From positions 1,054,001 through 1,118,000 of the forward strand of contig NZ_CP059903.1 of the NCBI RefSeq assembly GCF_014127485.1: 64,000 nt of DNA, given 5' to 3'. Made by a program: the position numbers and the translations under genes. The stretch is from Nocardioides dongkuii (GTDB lineage: Bacteria > Actinomycetota > Actinomycetes > Propionibacteriales > Nocardioidaceae). Positions 16,540 to 25,257 of this stretch are shown one piece after another; within the stretch, counting starts at the first letter, position 1, and every line of letters begins with the position of its first letter. Under the pieces are notes generated by a model. The model saw only the letters and a program-made list of their open reading frames with translations, did no database searches and had not been told where the DNA came from.

Positions 16540-17906
16540 CCCTCGACCTCGCCCTCCGCCTCGGGGTCGGCGTCCGGGTCGGCGAACCCCGGCAGCATCT
16601 CGGTGAGGATCGCCCGGAACGGCGCCTCGGTGCCGAGCTGGCTCAGCACGCCGATCCCGCCCAGCCAGGTGCGGTGGATCATCAGGTACGCCGGGGGCAG
16701 GTTGAGCCGGGTCGCGACGGCGAACCCCGGGTCGCGGGGGTTGTTGATCCGCTGGAACTGGGTCTGCATCCACTCGCGGGAGAACCGGAAGCGCTCGACC
16801 AGGGTCGGCTCGACGAACGGTGCGAAGTAGTCGACGAGCAGCTCGGGGTCGACCTGGATCCGGTCCTTGATGAACCCCTCCTCGCGGAACCCCGCGAGCA
16901 GGGCGTCGCGGTCCTTGAGCCCGGCGATCCGGATCAGCCGGCCCATCGCCTCGGGCAGCCCCTCGTCGCCCAGCCGGGCGACCGCGCCGTAGTCGAGGAC
17001 GCCGAGCCGGCCGGGCCCGCCGTCCGGCGCGGGCAGGATGCGGTAGTTGCCGGGGTGCGGGTCGGCGTGCAGCATGCCGGTGCGCGCCGGGCCGGAGAAG
17101 AGGAAGCGCGCGAACAGCTCGCCGTACCGGTCCCGCTCCTCCTGGGTGCCGTCGCTGATCACCTGCGCCAACGACGCGGGGCTCTCCAGCCACTCGGTGA
17201 TCAGCACCGTCTCGCCGACCGCGACCACGCGCGGGACCACGATCTCGGGGTCGTCGGCGTACGCCTCGGCGAACGCCGTCTGCGCCTCGGCCTCGAGCCG
17301 GTAGTCGAGCTCGTCGGCGGCGCGGGCCTGCAGCTCCTCGATGAGGGGCTTGATCTCGATGCCCGGCACCAGCTGGCCGACGGTGCGGCCGAGCCGGGCC
17401 AGCTGCTTGAGGTCGGCGAGCAGCGCCTCGCCGGCCCCGGGGTACTGCACCTTCACGGCGACCTCGCGGCCGTCGTGCCAGCGGCCCTTGTGGACCTGGC
17501 CGATCGAGGCGGCCGCGGTCGGGCCGCCGTCCAGCCAGACCAGCTGCTGCTTCCAGTCCGGTCCGAGGTCGCGGGCCAGGGCCTCGCGGACCGTCTGGGT
17601 CGGCATCGGGGGAGCGGAGTCCTGCAGGCGGGTGAGCTGCTCGCGGTACGGCGCCGCGAGCTCCTCGGGCAGCGCTGACTCCAGGACGGAGAGCGCCTGG
17701 CCGAACTTCATCGCGCCGCCCTTGAGCTCGCCGAGCGTGCGGAACAGCTGGTCGGCGGTGCGCTGCTGGATCTCCGTCGCCACCGCCTCGGCAGGCCGGC
17801 CACCGAGCCGCTTGCCGAGGCCGAGCGCGTTGCGGCCGGCGTACCCCAGCGGGAGGGCGGCCAGGCGGGCGGTCCTGGCCACGGCCTTGCGGGGGAGGTC
17901 CGTCAT
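16536..17906 (-). CDS. AarF/UbiB (ABC1) family atypical kinase
   Basis: A 456-residue UbiB-type protein kinase-like protein. Diagnostic elements are the KxGQ motif (MKFGQALS, about residue 66), the Ala-rich nucleotide loop AAASIGQVHK, the VAVKVQYPG lysine, the catalytic HADPHPGN and the metal-binding LDYG. The family acts as ATPases or kinases needed for isoprenoid-quinone biosynthesis or lipid homeostasis. No C-terminal membrane helix is evident. Confidence 0.9.
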   Translation of the reverse strand: MTDLPRKAVARTARLAALPLGYAGRNALGLGKRLGGRPAEAVATEIQQRTADQLFRTLGELKGGAMKFGQALSVLESALPEELAAPYREQLTRLQDSAPPMPTQTVREALARDLGPDWKQQLVWLDGGPTAAASIGQVHKGRWHDGREVAVKVQYPGAGEALLADLKQLARLGRTVGQLVPGIEIKPLIEELQARAADELDYRLEAEAQTAFAEAYADDPEIVVPRVVAVGETVLITEWLESPASLAQVISDGTQEERDRYGELFARFLFSGPARTGMLHADPHPGNYRILPAPDGGPGRLGVLDYGAVARLGDEGLPEAMGRLIRIAGLKDRDALLAGFREEGFIKDRIQVDPELLVDYFAPFVEPTLVERFRFSREWMQTQFQRINNPRDPGFAVATRLNLPPAYLMIHRTWLGGIGVLSQLGTEAPFRAILTEMLPGFADPDADPEAEGEVEG

Positions 17907-17979
17907 GACTCCATCATGACGGTCGGCCCAACCCGCCGCCCGGCACGCGCGCGGGCCGGCGGGTCGGCGTCGGCGAGGG

Positions 17980-18534
17980 TCAGGACCCGGGCAGCAGGCG
18001 CTGCACGATCCCCTGGCGCTGCGCGACGGCGCGCTGCTGCTCGCCCGCGAAGGAGCTGACCACGACGAGGGTGCCGGTCAGTGCCGGGACCACCCACTGC
18101 AGGACGGCGAGCCGCTTCTGCGCCTGGGCGACCCCGGTGGGGGTCTGGTCCGCCGGCTGCGTGCCGGACTCGACGGGCACGTGGGTGTGCTGCGCGACCC
18201 GGTTGCCCAGCGCCCGCGAGTACGCCGTGGCCCCGAGGGCGGCGGCGGTCAGGGCGGTCTTGGCGACGACCATGGAGCCGACCCCCTGCTGGGCGGCGAC
18301 GCGGTCCTTGTTGCCGGCCAGCTGGCCGAGGCTGCCGACCAGGTGGGCGCCGATGGCGGCGGCGTTGACCGGCGTCCAGCGGTCCCAGCCGACGTTGGCG
18401 ACCGCGCCCTTGTTGCCGGCGAGGTCGGCCTCGCCGGCGGCGGCGTTGAGGGCCACGGCGTTCGCGAGGGTGCCGCCGAACCAGGCGGAGAGGCCGAGGT
18501 CGTGCAGGGCGCGTGAGGTGGTGTTGAGCGTCAT
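17980..18534 (-). CDS. actinobacterial membrane protein of unknown function
   Basis: A 184-residue protein with several weakly hydrophobic, Ala/Gly-rich segments and a long polar loop around residues 118-138. No family is recognised. Codon use is like that of its neighbours. The ATG at 18534 has no obvious ribosome-binding site, so the start is uncertain. It sits between aarF and pspC on the same strand. Confidence 0.6.
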   Translation of the reverse strand: MTLNTTSRALHDLGLSAWFGGTLANAVALNAAAGEADLAGNKGAVANVGWDRWTPVNAAAIGAHLVGSLGQLAGNKDRVAAQQGVGSMVVAKTALTAAALGATAYSRALGNRVAQHTHVPVESGTQPADQTPTGVAQAQKRLAVLQWVVPALTGTLVVVSSFAGEQQRAVAQRQGIVQRLLPGS

Positions 18535-18622
18535 GGGGTGTCCCGGGGTGTCGGAGGCAGGAGGGCTGCGGGGTACCCCTGCGGGCCGAGCGCAATCCCG
18601 CGCACGCGCCCGCCGTCCGGCC

Positions 18623-18883
18623 TCAGCGCTCCGGCGGGTACGCCGAGTACGGCCCCGGCGGCTGCGCGGCGGCGCTCCCCTCCGACGGCATCAGCAGCCA
18701 CAGCACGGGGTAGATCACCAGCTGGGTGCCGGGGATGAACAGCAGCAGCAGGAAGAGCAGCCGCACGGTCCACGGGGTCAGACCGAAGCGGCGCGCGACG
18801 CCGGCGCAGACTCCGGCGACGACCCGGTCGTGGCGGGGGCGGACGAGGCCCTGACGGGCCAGGCTCTGGCGGATGTCGGTCAT
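18623..18883 (-). CDS. PspC domain protein
   Basis: An 86-residue membrane protein. It has the PspC core (RPRHDRVVAGVCAGVARRFGL, then a hydrophobic VRLLFLLLLFIPG segment) and a Pro-rich cytosolic tail. PspC proteins sense or buffer envelope stress. The ATG at 18883 has CGGAGG upstream; an open frame extends further upstream, but the PspC domain begins shortly after this ATG. Confidence 0.82.
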   Translation of the reverse strand: MTDIRQSLARQGLVRPRHDRVVAGVCAGVARRFGLTPWTVRLLFLLLLFIPGTQLVIYPVLWLLMPSEGSAAAQPPGPYSAYPPER

Positions 18884-19010
18884 GCGGTGGTCCTCCGGAT
18901 CGCTGCGCCGGGGCCTCTCCCCGGCGTACCTCCAGCGTGCCCGTCTCCGGGCCGCCACCCAATCCGGATCCGCCCCGGTCCGACCCTGAGGTCCGCCCCG
19001 GGGTGGCTCG

Positions 19011-19463
19011 TCAGTCGTCCTCGGCCTCGGCGGGCGTCCAGCCGTCGGGCAGGACCAGGTCCTCGCGGGCGCAGTCCTGCTCGACGTCCGGCACCCCGCG
19101 GCGGACGACTTGGCGCTCGACGAGCACCCAGCCCTCCTGGTCGCAGTTGTCGGGCATCGGGCGGTTGCCGAACGGGTCCCAGACGACGTCCTCGGGGAGC
19201 GTGGTCCCCTCCCGCACGCAGCCGGCCGTCCTCGCCCGGTCGCTGGTCGCGATGACGGGGGCCTCACCCTCGGCGCAGACCCACTCGTCGCCCAGCGGGT
19301 TGACGACGTACAGCAGCGCGTAGGCGCCCCCGACGAGCAGGCCGCACCCGAGGGCGATCGCGGCGCCCGCGACCAGGACCACGCGCAGCACCGGGTGCCG
19401 GTGGACCGGCTCGGGGGTCCCCTGGGGTCCGGAGACGGGGTACGGCGGCAGCGGGTCGGTCAT
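19011..19463 (-). CDS. single-pass membrane protein of unknown function
   Basis: A 150-residue protein: a Pro-rich cytosolic N-terminus (about 1-25), one transmembrane helix (about 27-52), then an extracellular domain with four cysteines that could form two disulfides and an acidic C-terminus. No family recognised. A CAGGCT resembling a -10 lies seven bases before the ATG. Confidence 0.65.
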   Translation of the reverse strand: MTDPLPPYPVSGPQGTPEPVHRHPVLRVVLVAGAAIALGCGLLVGGAYALLYVVNPLGDEWVCAEGEAPVIATSDRARTAGCVREGTTLPEDVVWDPFGNRPMPDNCDQEGWVLVERQVVRRGVPDVEQDCAREDLVLPDGWTPAEAEDD

Positions 19464-19562
19464 GCCGTCCAGCCTGGCCGGGCGCGCGCCGCGGCACCTG
19501 AGGTCGCGTACTCATCCGGGTCGGGACGTCGTGTCGCGAGGGCGTCGTACGCCGGGTCTCCG

Positions 19563-19568
19563 TAGCAT
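19563..19568 (+). promoter_or_regulatory. -10 element, leaderless VOC gene
   Basis: TAGCAT, 8 bases before the ATG at 19577. Confidence 0.45.
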
Positions 19569-19576
19569 CCCGCGGC

Positions 19577-19987
19577 ATGACGGCACCCACGCCCTACCTC
19601 CAGCTCCCCGGCACCGCCCGCGAGGCCCTGACCGCCTACGCGCGGATCTTCGGGGGCGAGGCGCAGCTGCACTCGTTCGGCGAGTTCGGCCGCGACGACG
19701 GCCCGGCGGACGCGATCGCGCACGGCTACCTGGTCGACGGCCCGGTCGACCTCTTCGCGGCCGACGTGGCCGAGGGCGAGGTGCCGTTCCGCAGTGAGGG
19801 GCTGCTGCTGTCGCTGCTCGGCGCGGCCCCGAAGGAGACGCTGCGGGCCTGGTTCGCGGGGCTCGCCTACGGCGGGCGGGTCCTCGACGACCTCCAGCTG
19901 CGGCCCTGGGGCGCGTGGGACGGCCAGGTCGTCGACCGGTTCGGCGTGCCGTGGCTGATCGGCTTCGAGGTCGACGAGTCCGCCTGA
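19577..19987 (+). CDS. VOC-fold (PhnB/glyoxalase-like) protein
   Basis: A 136-residue protein of the PhnB-like vicinal oxygen chelate group: TPYLQLPGTAREALTAYARIFGGE at the N-terminus matches the typical first beta-alpha unit, and DRFGVPWLIGFE matches the last strand. The C-terminal Asp/Trp pattern is kept, but clear metal ligands are not, so catalysis is uncertain. A palindromic repeat lies 59 bases downstream. Confidence 0.72.
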   Translation: MTAPTPYLQLPGTAREALTAYARIFGGEAQLHSFGEFGRDDGPADAIAHGYLVDGPVDLFAADVAEGEVPFRSEGLLLSLLGAAPKETLRAWFAGLAYGGRVLDDLQLRPWGAWDGQVVDRFGVPWLIGFEVDESA

Positions 19988-20046
19988 CGCCGGCTCAGCC
20001 AGGTCGGGCCCCGACCGGGTGATCTCCACCCGCTCCACCCGCAAAA

Positions 20047-20102
20047 CGCCGAGTCGGCGCTTGTGTCCGGGTTATCCACCGGACACAAGCGCCGACTCGG
20101 CG
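20047..20102. repeat. 24-bp-arm palindromic repeat, intergenic copy
   Basis: A perfect inverted repeat: left arm 20047-20070, right arm 20079-20102, 8-base loop. The arm core is CCGAGTCGGCGCTTGTGTCC. It lies between convergent genes and could act as a bidirectional terminator. Related copies are at 33115-33187 and, inside a coding sequence, at 59172-59247. Confidence 0.92.
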
Positions 20103-20261
20103 ATGTGATCCCGGCAGTCACCGCACCGGACCGTGCCGACAGGGGTTACCCGCTCACGCCGTTCCAGCGGGACTGGGTGGTCGGACATGCACCAGCGCTC
20201 CGTGCGGGTGGAGCGCACGCTCGGGGGTTGTGCATGTTTGGCTGCGGCTGAGAAGGAACGG

Positions 20262-20618
20262 TCAGGGGAGCTGAGGCTGCGACCCGAACTTGCGCACCTC
20301 CTGGGGCCAGCCGCACCCCTCCGCGAGCCGGCCCGCCCACATCTTCGCGGCCTCGTCGTCGGCCACGTCCACCACGGCGAACCCGCCGAGGAACTCCTTG
20401 GTCTCGACGTACGGCCCGTCGGTGACGAGCGCCGTGCCGCCGGTCGGCTCGGCGCTGTAGACCGGGCTGCCCTCCTCGAGGCCACCGGCGAACACGTACA
20501 CGCCGGCCGCCTTCATCTCGTCGACGACCGCCAAGGCAAGCGGTCCGCGGCTGCGGAACCACTCCTCGGTGTGGTCCCCGACCCACTGCTGGTTGAAGTA
20601 GAGGAGGTACTCGGCCAT
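20262..20618 (-). CDS. YciI-like (YCII/DGPF) family protein
   Basis: A 118-residue protein of the YCII-related superfamily. The N-terminal MAEYLLYF strand and the TDGPYVETKEFLGGF motif are characteristic of the DGPF branch often found beside ECF sigma factors; no sigma gene is adjacent here. The fold is ferredoxin-like; function is unknown. GGGAG lies upstream of the ATG. Confidence 0.82.
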   Translation of the reverse strand: MAEYLLYFNQQWVGDHTEEWFRSRGPLALAVVDEMKAAGVYVFAGGLEEGSPVYSAEPTGGTALVTDGPYVETKEFLGGFAVVDVADDEAAKMWAGRLAEGCGWPQEVRKFGSQPQLP

Positions 20619-20727
20619 GTCTGCTCCCTCGCGCGGGCGGACCCGGTGTCCGCCTCACCCACGCTACGAACGGCGCGGGCCGGATACGACACCCGAGCGC
20701 GGTGAGGCGGCCGCGAAGGGCGGCGAC

Positions 20728-21375
20728 TCAGGCGGTCTCGGGGAACTTCACGCCGGTGTTGGAGTGGCAGCGGTAGCCGAAGGGGTTCTTGGCGAGGTAC
20801 TGCTGGTGCTGGTCCTCGGCGTAGTAGTACGTCGGGGCCTCGCGGACCTCGGTGGTGATCTCGCCGAGGCGCTGGCGGCGCAGCTCGTCGCCGTACACCT
20901 GGGTCAGCTCGCGCGCGGTCTGCTCCTGCTCGGGCGTGGTCCAGTAGATCGCGGAGCGGTACTGGGTGCCGACGTCGTTGCCCTGGCGCATGCCCTGGGT
21001 CGGGTCGTGCACCTCGAAGAACGTCTTGACCAGGTCGGCGTAGGAGATCACGGCGGGGTCGAAGACGATGCGCACGGCCTCGGTGTGGTTGGTGCGGCCG
21101 CTGCAGACCTCCTCGTACGACGGGTTCGGCGTCGTGCCGCCGGCGTACCCGACCGACGTCGACCAGACGCCCGGCTTCTGCCAGTAGATCTCCTCGGCGC
21201 CCCAGAAGCAGCCGAGGCCGAAGATCGCGACCTCGTGGCCCGGGGGAGCCTCGTCGGTGACCACGGGTGCGTCGAGGACCAGGTGCCGCTCGGCGAGGTG
21301 CCAGGGGCGCTCGGTGCGGCCGGGCAGCGCCTGGTCGGGGGCGATCAGCTCGGACTTGCGGGTGAAGAAGGACAT
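20728..21375 (-). CDS. msrA: peptide methionine-S-sulfoxide reductase
   Basis: A 215-residue MsrA. The catalytic GCFWG motif is at residues 55-59 (Cys56), and the conserved C-terminal CHSNTG has a resolving-Cys candidate. DPTQGMRQGNDVGTQYRS is the usual substrate-pocket segment. It repairs S-form methionine sulfoxide in oxidised proteins, using thioredoxin or mycoredoxin. The ATG at 21375 has GAGGAG upstream. It is divergent from metB, the two starts being 82 bases apart. Confidence 0.95.
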   Translation of the reverse strand: MSFFTRKSELIAPDQALPGRTERPWHLAERHLVLDAPVVTDEAPPGHEVAIFGLGCFWGAEEIYWQKPGVWSTSVGYAGGTTPNPSYEEVCSGRTNHTEAVRIVFDPAVISYADLVKTFFEVHDPTQGMRQGNDVGTQYRSAIYWTTPEQEQTARELTQVYGDELRRQRLGEITTEVREAPTYYYAEDQHQQYLAKNPFGYRCHSNTGVKFPETA

Positions 21376-21444
21376 GCGGGCTCCTCTGCTGGACGGGCAC
21401 AGTGTGCAACACCGGGGGTGGCCGGATCGTTCCCCGGGGAGCGC

Positions 21445-21450
21445 TAGCCT
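21445..21450 (+). promoter_or_regulatory. -10 element, leaderless metB
   Basis: TAGCCT, 7 bases before the ATG at 21458. Confidence 0.55.
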
Positions 21451-21457
21451 CGGTCGG

Positions 21458-22636
21458 ATGAGCGAGCAGCAGCAGGGCAGCCAGGAGTCGACCAAGGGCC
21501 AGGGCTTCGAGACCCGGGCCATCCACGCCGGCTACGAGCCCGACCCGACGACGGGCGCGGTGATCCCGCCGATCTTCGCGACCTCGACGTACAAGCAGGA
21601 CGGCGTGGGCGGGCTGCGCGGCGGCTACGAGTACAGCCGCTCGGGCAACCCCACCCGCACCGCGCTCGAGGGCAACCTCGCCGCGCTGGAGGAGGGGGAA
21701 CGGGCGTTCGCGTTCGCCTCCGGCCTGGCCGCCGAGGACACGCTGATCCGCGCGCTCTGCCGCCCCGGCGACCACGTGGTCCTCCCCGACGACGCGTACG
21801 GCGGGACCTACCGCCTCTTCGACAAGGTCGCGCAGGTCTGGGGCCTGGCGCACAGCCCGGCCCCGGTCTCGGACGTCGACCGGGTCGCCGCGGCGGTCCG
21901 TCCCGGCGAGACGAAGCTGGTCTGGGTCGAGACGCCCACCAACCCGCTGCTCAACATCGGCGACATCGAGGCGCTGGCCGCGGTCGCGCACGACGCCGGC
22001 GCGCTGCTGGTCGTCGACAACACCTTCGCCTCGCCGTACCTCCAGCAGCCGCTGACCCTCGGCGCCGACGTCGTGGTCCACTCCACGACCAAGTACGTCG
22101 GGGGGCACTCCGACGTCGTCGGGGGAGCGCTCGTGGTCCGCGACCTCCAGCTCGCCGAGAAGCTCACCTTCCACCAGAACGCGATGGGCGCGGTCGCCGG
22201 CCCGTTCGACTCGTGGCTGACCCTGCGCGGCATCCGCACCCTCGCGCTGCGGATGGAGCGGCACTGCGACAACGCGGAGAAGGTGGTCGCCTTCCTCGCC
22301 GCCCACCCCGCGGTCGAGGAGGTCATCTACCCGGGACTCGAGAGCCACCCCGGCCACGAGGTCGCCCAGCGCCAGATGCTCCGGTACGGCGGGATGGTGT
22401 CCTTCCGGGTCCGCGGCGGCGAGGAGCGCGCGCTGGCCGTGTGCGAGCGCACCGAGCTGTTCACGCTGGGGGAGTCCCTCGGGGGCGTCGAGTCGCTCAT
22501 CGAGCACCCCGGCCGGATGACGCACGCCAGCGTCGCCGGCACCGACCTCGAGGTGCCGGCCGACCTGGTCCGGCTGAGCGTCGGCATCGAGACCGCCGAC
22601 GACCTCCTCGGCGACCTCGACCGCGCCCTGGGCTGA
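21458..22636 (+). CDS. metB: cystathionine gamma-synthase
   Basis: A 392-residue Cys/Met-metabolism PLP enzyme. The PLP lysine is in HSTTKYVGGHSD (about 212), and ETRAIHAG, YSRSGNPTR and the SLGGVESL region are family hallmarks. It forms cystathionine from activated homoserine and cysteine, or cleaves it as gamma-lyase; sequence alone does not separate the two. Together with cbs at 2.9 kb it links cysteine and methionine metabolism. The first 15 residues are polar and not conserved. Confidence 0.9.
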   Translation: MSEQQQGSQESTKGQGFETRAIHAGYEPDPTTGAVIPPIFATSTYKQDGVGGLRGGYEYSRSGNPTRTALEGNLAALEEGERAFAFASGLAAEDTLIRALCRPGDHVVLPDDAYGGTYRLFDKVAQVWGLAHSPAPVSDVDRVAAAVRPGETKLVWVETPTNPLLNIGDIEALAAVAHDAGALLVVDNTFASPYLQQPLTLGADVVVHSTTKYVGGHSDVVGGALVVRDLQLAEKLTFHQNAMGAVAGPFDSWLTLRGIRTLALRMERHCDNAEKVVAFLAAHPAVEEVIYPGLESHPGHEVAQRQMLRYGGMVSFRVRGGEERALAVCERTELFTLGESLGGVESLIEHPGRMTHASVAGTDLEVPADLVRLSVGIETADDLLGDLDRALG

Positions 22637-22654
22637 GCGCGGGGGGCGGCTGGA

Positions 22655-22660
22655 TAGCCT
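22655..22660 (+). promoter_or_regulatory. -10 element, leaderless AI-2E-type permease
   Basis: TAGCCT, 6 bases before the GTG at 22667 and abutting an alternative GTG at 22661. Confidence 0.5.
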
Positions 22661-22666
22661 GTGCCG

Positions 22667-24004
22667 GTGAACGACGAGGGCGATGCCACCACCCCGATCA
22701 GCGGGTCCGTCGAGCAGCGCCGCCGGCTCCGGCTGCCGATGCCCCGGACGGCGAGCGACGACGCCGAGCGGCTCGCCCAGCGGCTCGCCCACCAGTGGGC
22801 CCAGCTGCGCGAGGAGCGCCGGGCGATGGAGCAGCCGACCCCGATCGTCGGCGGCGCGTCGAACTTCAGCCGGGCCCAGGTGCCGTGGGGGCTCGACCTC
22901 GCCGCCGCGTGGTCCTGGCGGCTGATCGTGATCGTCGCCGCCGCTGCGCTGGTGTTCCTGGCGGTCGGGCACCTCTCGGTCGTCGTGCTGCCGATCGCGA
23001 TCGCGCTGCTCATCTCCGCCCTCGCGGTCCCGATCGTCGACGGCTTCCAGCGCATCGGGCTGCCCCGCGGCCTGGGGTCGCTCCTCGTCGTGGTCGGCGG
23101 GATCGGGCTGGTGGCCGCGCTGCTGACCTTCGTCACCCAGCAGGTCGCCAGCGGCGCGACCGACCTCGCCGACTCCACGGTCCGGGGCCTCGACCAGATC
23201 CGCGCGTGGCTCAAGGACGGCCCGCTCAACGCGAGCGAGTCCCAGATCAACGACTACATCGCCAGCGCGCAGAACGCGATCACCCAGGGTGCCGCCGAGG
23301 GCGGCGCCGTCTCCCAGGTCACCGAGGTCAGCTCCGCCGTCGGCCACGTCTTCGCGGGCTTCTTCATCGTGCTGTTCTCGGTCTACTTCTTCCTCGCCGA
23401 CGGCCGGCGCATCTGGTCCTGGGTGGTCCGGCTCGCGCCGCGCGCGGCCCGCGAGCGGGTGGACAGCTCGGGCCGGGTCGCCTGGGTCTCGCTGACGCAG
23501 TTCGTGCGGGCGACCGTGCTCGTCGCCGCCGTGGACGCCATCGGCATCGCCATCGGCGCCTGGGTGCTCGGCGTCCCGTTCGTGCTCGCGATCGCGGTGC
23601 TGGTCTTCCTCGGCGCGTTCGTGCCGATGATCGGCGCGACCCTCGCCGGCATCGTCGCGGTGCTCGTCGCGCTCGTCGACCAGGGACCGATCACGGCGCT
23701 GCTGATGCTCGCCGTCATCATCGTGGTCCAGCAGATCGAGGGCCACGTCCTGCAGCCGTTCCTGCTCGGCCGGTGGGTCTCGCTGCACCCGCTCGGGGTC
23801 ATCCTCGCGATCGCGGTCGGCGTCATCGTCGGCGGCATCGCCGGCGCGCTCGTCGCCGTCCCGATGGCGGCCGCGATCAACGCGGTGGTGCAGCACCTCG
23901 CGGCGTACACCGAGATCGGCGACGACCCCGTCGAGGAGCTCGCCGAGGACTACGAGGAGACCGGCTCCGAGCTCGAGGTGCCGCAGCCCGAGGAGCAGCG
24001 GTGA
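22667..24004 (+). CDS. AI-2E family (PerM/TqsA-like) transporter
   Basis: A 445-residue membrane protein with a charged N-terminus of about 80 residues, then paired hydrophobic segments in the order typical of the AI-2E exporter family: two early helices, an amphipathic loop (about 155-215), and four or more C-terminal helices including a GAFVPMIGATLAG motif and the HPLGVILAIAVG region. Members export autoinducer-2 or act as Na+/H+ antiporters; the substrate is unknown. The next gene starts within its stop codon (GTGA). Confidence 0.87.
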   Translation: MNDEGDATTPISGSVEQRRRLRLPMPRTASDDAERLAQRLAHQWAQLREERRAMEQPTPIVGGASNFSRAQVPWGLDLAAAWSWRLIVIVAAAALVFLAVGHLSVVVLPIAIALLISALAVPIVDGFQRIGLPRGLGSLLVVVGGIGLVAALLTFVTQQVASGATDLADSTVRGLDQIRAWLKDGPLNASESQINDYIASAQNAITQGAAEGGAVSQVTEVSSAVGHVFAGFFIVLFSVYFFLADGRRIWSWVVRLAPRAARERVDSSGRVAWVSLTQFVRATVLVAAVDAIGIAIGAWVLGVPFVLAIAVLVFLGAFVPMIGATLAGIVAVLVALVDQGPITALLMLAVIIVVQQIEGHVLQPFLLGRWVSLHPLGVILAIAVGVIVGGIAGALVAVPMAAAINAVVQHLAAYTEIGDDPVEELAEDYEETGSELEVPQPEEQR

Positions 24005-25242
24005 CCGAGGTCCCGCCCGATCCTCCCGTGCCCCCCGCGCCGACCGTGACGCTGGCCGACATCGTCGCGGCCCGCGAGGTGCTCGACGGCGTGGCGATCG
24101 CGACCCCCATGGAGGAGTCGCGGTGGCTCTCGGCGCTCGCCGGCGGCCCGGTGCGTCTCAAGTGCGAGAACCTCCAGCGCACCGGGTCGTTCAAGGCACG
24201 CGGCGCCTACGTCCGGATCTCGCGGCTCAGCGCCGAGGAGCGCGCCCACGGGGTGGTCGCGGCGTCCGCCGGCAACCACGCCCAGGGCGTCGCGCTGGCG
24301 GCCCAGCTGCTGGGCATCAAGGCGACCGTCTTCATGCCCGAGGGGGCGCCGATCCCCAAGGAGCGGGCGACCCGGGCGTACGGCGCCGACGTGGTCTTCC
24401 ACGGCCGCTACCTGGAGGACGCGATGGTCGCGGCCCGGGCGTTCGCCGCGGAGACCGGCGCCGTGTTCATCCACCCCTTCGACCACGCCGACGTGGTCGC
24501 GGGCCAGGGCACGGCGGGCCTGGAGATCCTCGAGCAGGCGCCGGAGGCCCGGACCGTGCTGGTGCCGACCGGGGGCGGCGGGCTGCTGGCCGGCATCGCG
24601 ATCGCGGTCAAGGCGCTGCGCCCCGACGTCCGCGTCGTCGGGGTGCAGGCGGCCGGCGCCGCGGCGTACCCCGGCTCGCTGACCAGCGGCCGACCGGTCG
24701 CGCTGGAGTCGATGCTGACGATGGCCGACGGCATCGCGGTCGGGCTGCCCGGCGAGATCACCTTCGCCGCCGTGCGCGACCACGTCGACGAGATCGTCAC
24801 CGTCAGCGAGGACGCGCTCTCCCGCGCCCTGCTCGCGCTCGTCGAGCGCGCCAAGATGGTCGTGGAGCCCGCCGGCGCCGCCGCGGTCGCGGCGATGCTC
24901 GACGACCCGGGCCGGTTCGCCACGCCGGCGGTCGCCGTGCTCTCGGGCGGCAACATCGACCCCCTGCTGCTCGGCAAGGTGATCCGGCACGGCATGGCCG
25001 CCGCCGGGCGCTACCTCAACCTGCACGTCACCGTGCCCGACGTGCCCGGCGGGCTCGCCCGGCTGCTCGGCGACGTCAGCGCGGAGGGCGCGAACGTGCT
25101 CGAGGTCGTCCACGAGCGGATCTCGCCCTCGCTGCGCCTCGACGAGGTCGAGGTGCACCTCCAGCTCGAGACGCGCGGCGCCCCGCACGCCGAGCGGGTG
25201 CTGGCCCGCCTCCGCGAGCGGGGCTACCGGATCCTGGAGTAG
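24001..25242 (+). CDS. ilvA: threonine ammonia-lyase
   Basis: A 413-residue PLP enzyme that deaminates threonine to 2-oxobutyrate. The PLP lysine is in TGSFKARGA (about 65). The SAGNHAQGVA loop and the GGGGLLAG phosphate loop are present. A C-terminal ACT-like domain (about 340-413, NLHVTVPDVPGGLARLLGDV) marks the short, single-ACT form related to the catabolic or hybrid enzyme, not the double-ACT biosynthetic one. GTG start, overlapping the upstream permease by four bases. Confidence 0.9.
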   Translation: MTEVPPDPPVPPAPTVTLADIVAAREVLDGVAIATPMEESRWLSALAGGPVRLKCENLQRTGSFKARGAYVRISRLSAEERAHGVVAASAGNHAQGVALAAQLLGIKATVFMPEGAPIPKERATRAYGADVVFHGRYLEDAMVAARAFAAETGAVFIHPFDHADVVAGQGTAGLEILEQAPEARTVLVPTGGGGLLAGIAIAVKALRPDVRVVGVQAAGAAAYPGSLTSGRPVALESMLTMADGIAVGLPGEITFAAVRDHVDEIVTVSEDALSRALLALVERAKMVVEPAGAAAVAAMLDDPGRFATPAVAVLSGGNIDPLLLGKVIRHGMAAAGRYLNLHVTVPDVPGGLARLLGDVSAEGANVLEVVHERISPSLRLDEVEVHLQLETRGAPHAERVLARLRERGYRILE

Positions 25243-25257
25243 CGCGGCCGGGTGGCC

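Noticed and set aside
20513..23896. A minus-strand open frame of about 1,130 codons over msrA, metB and the permease
   Set aside because: Low-complexity Arg/Asp/His composition typical of shadow frames; real genes lie in the other frames.
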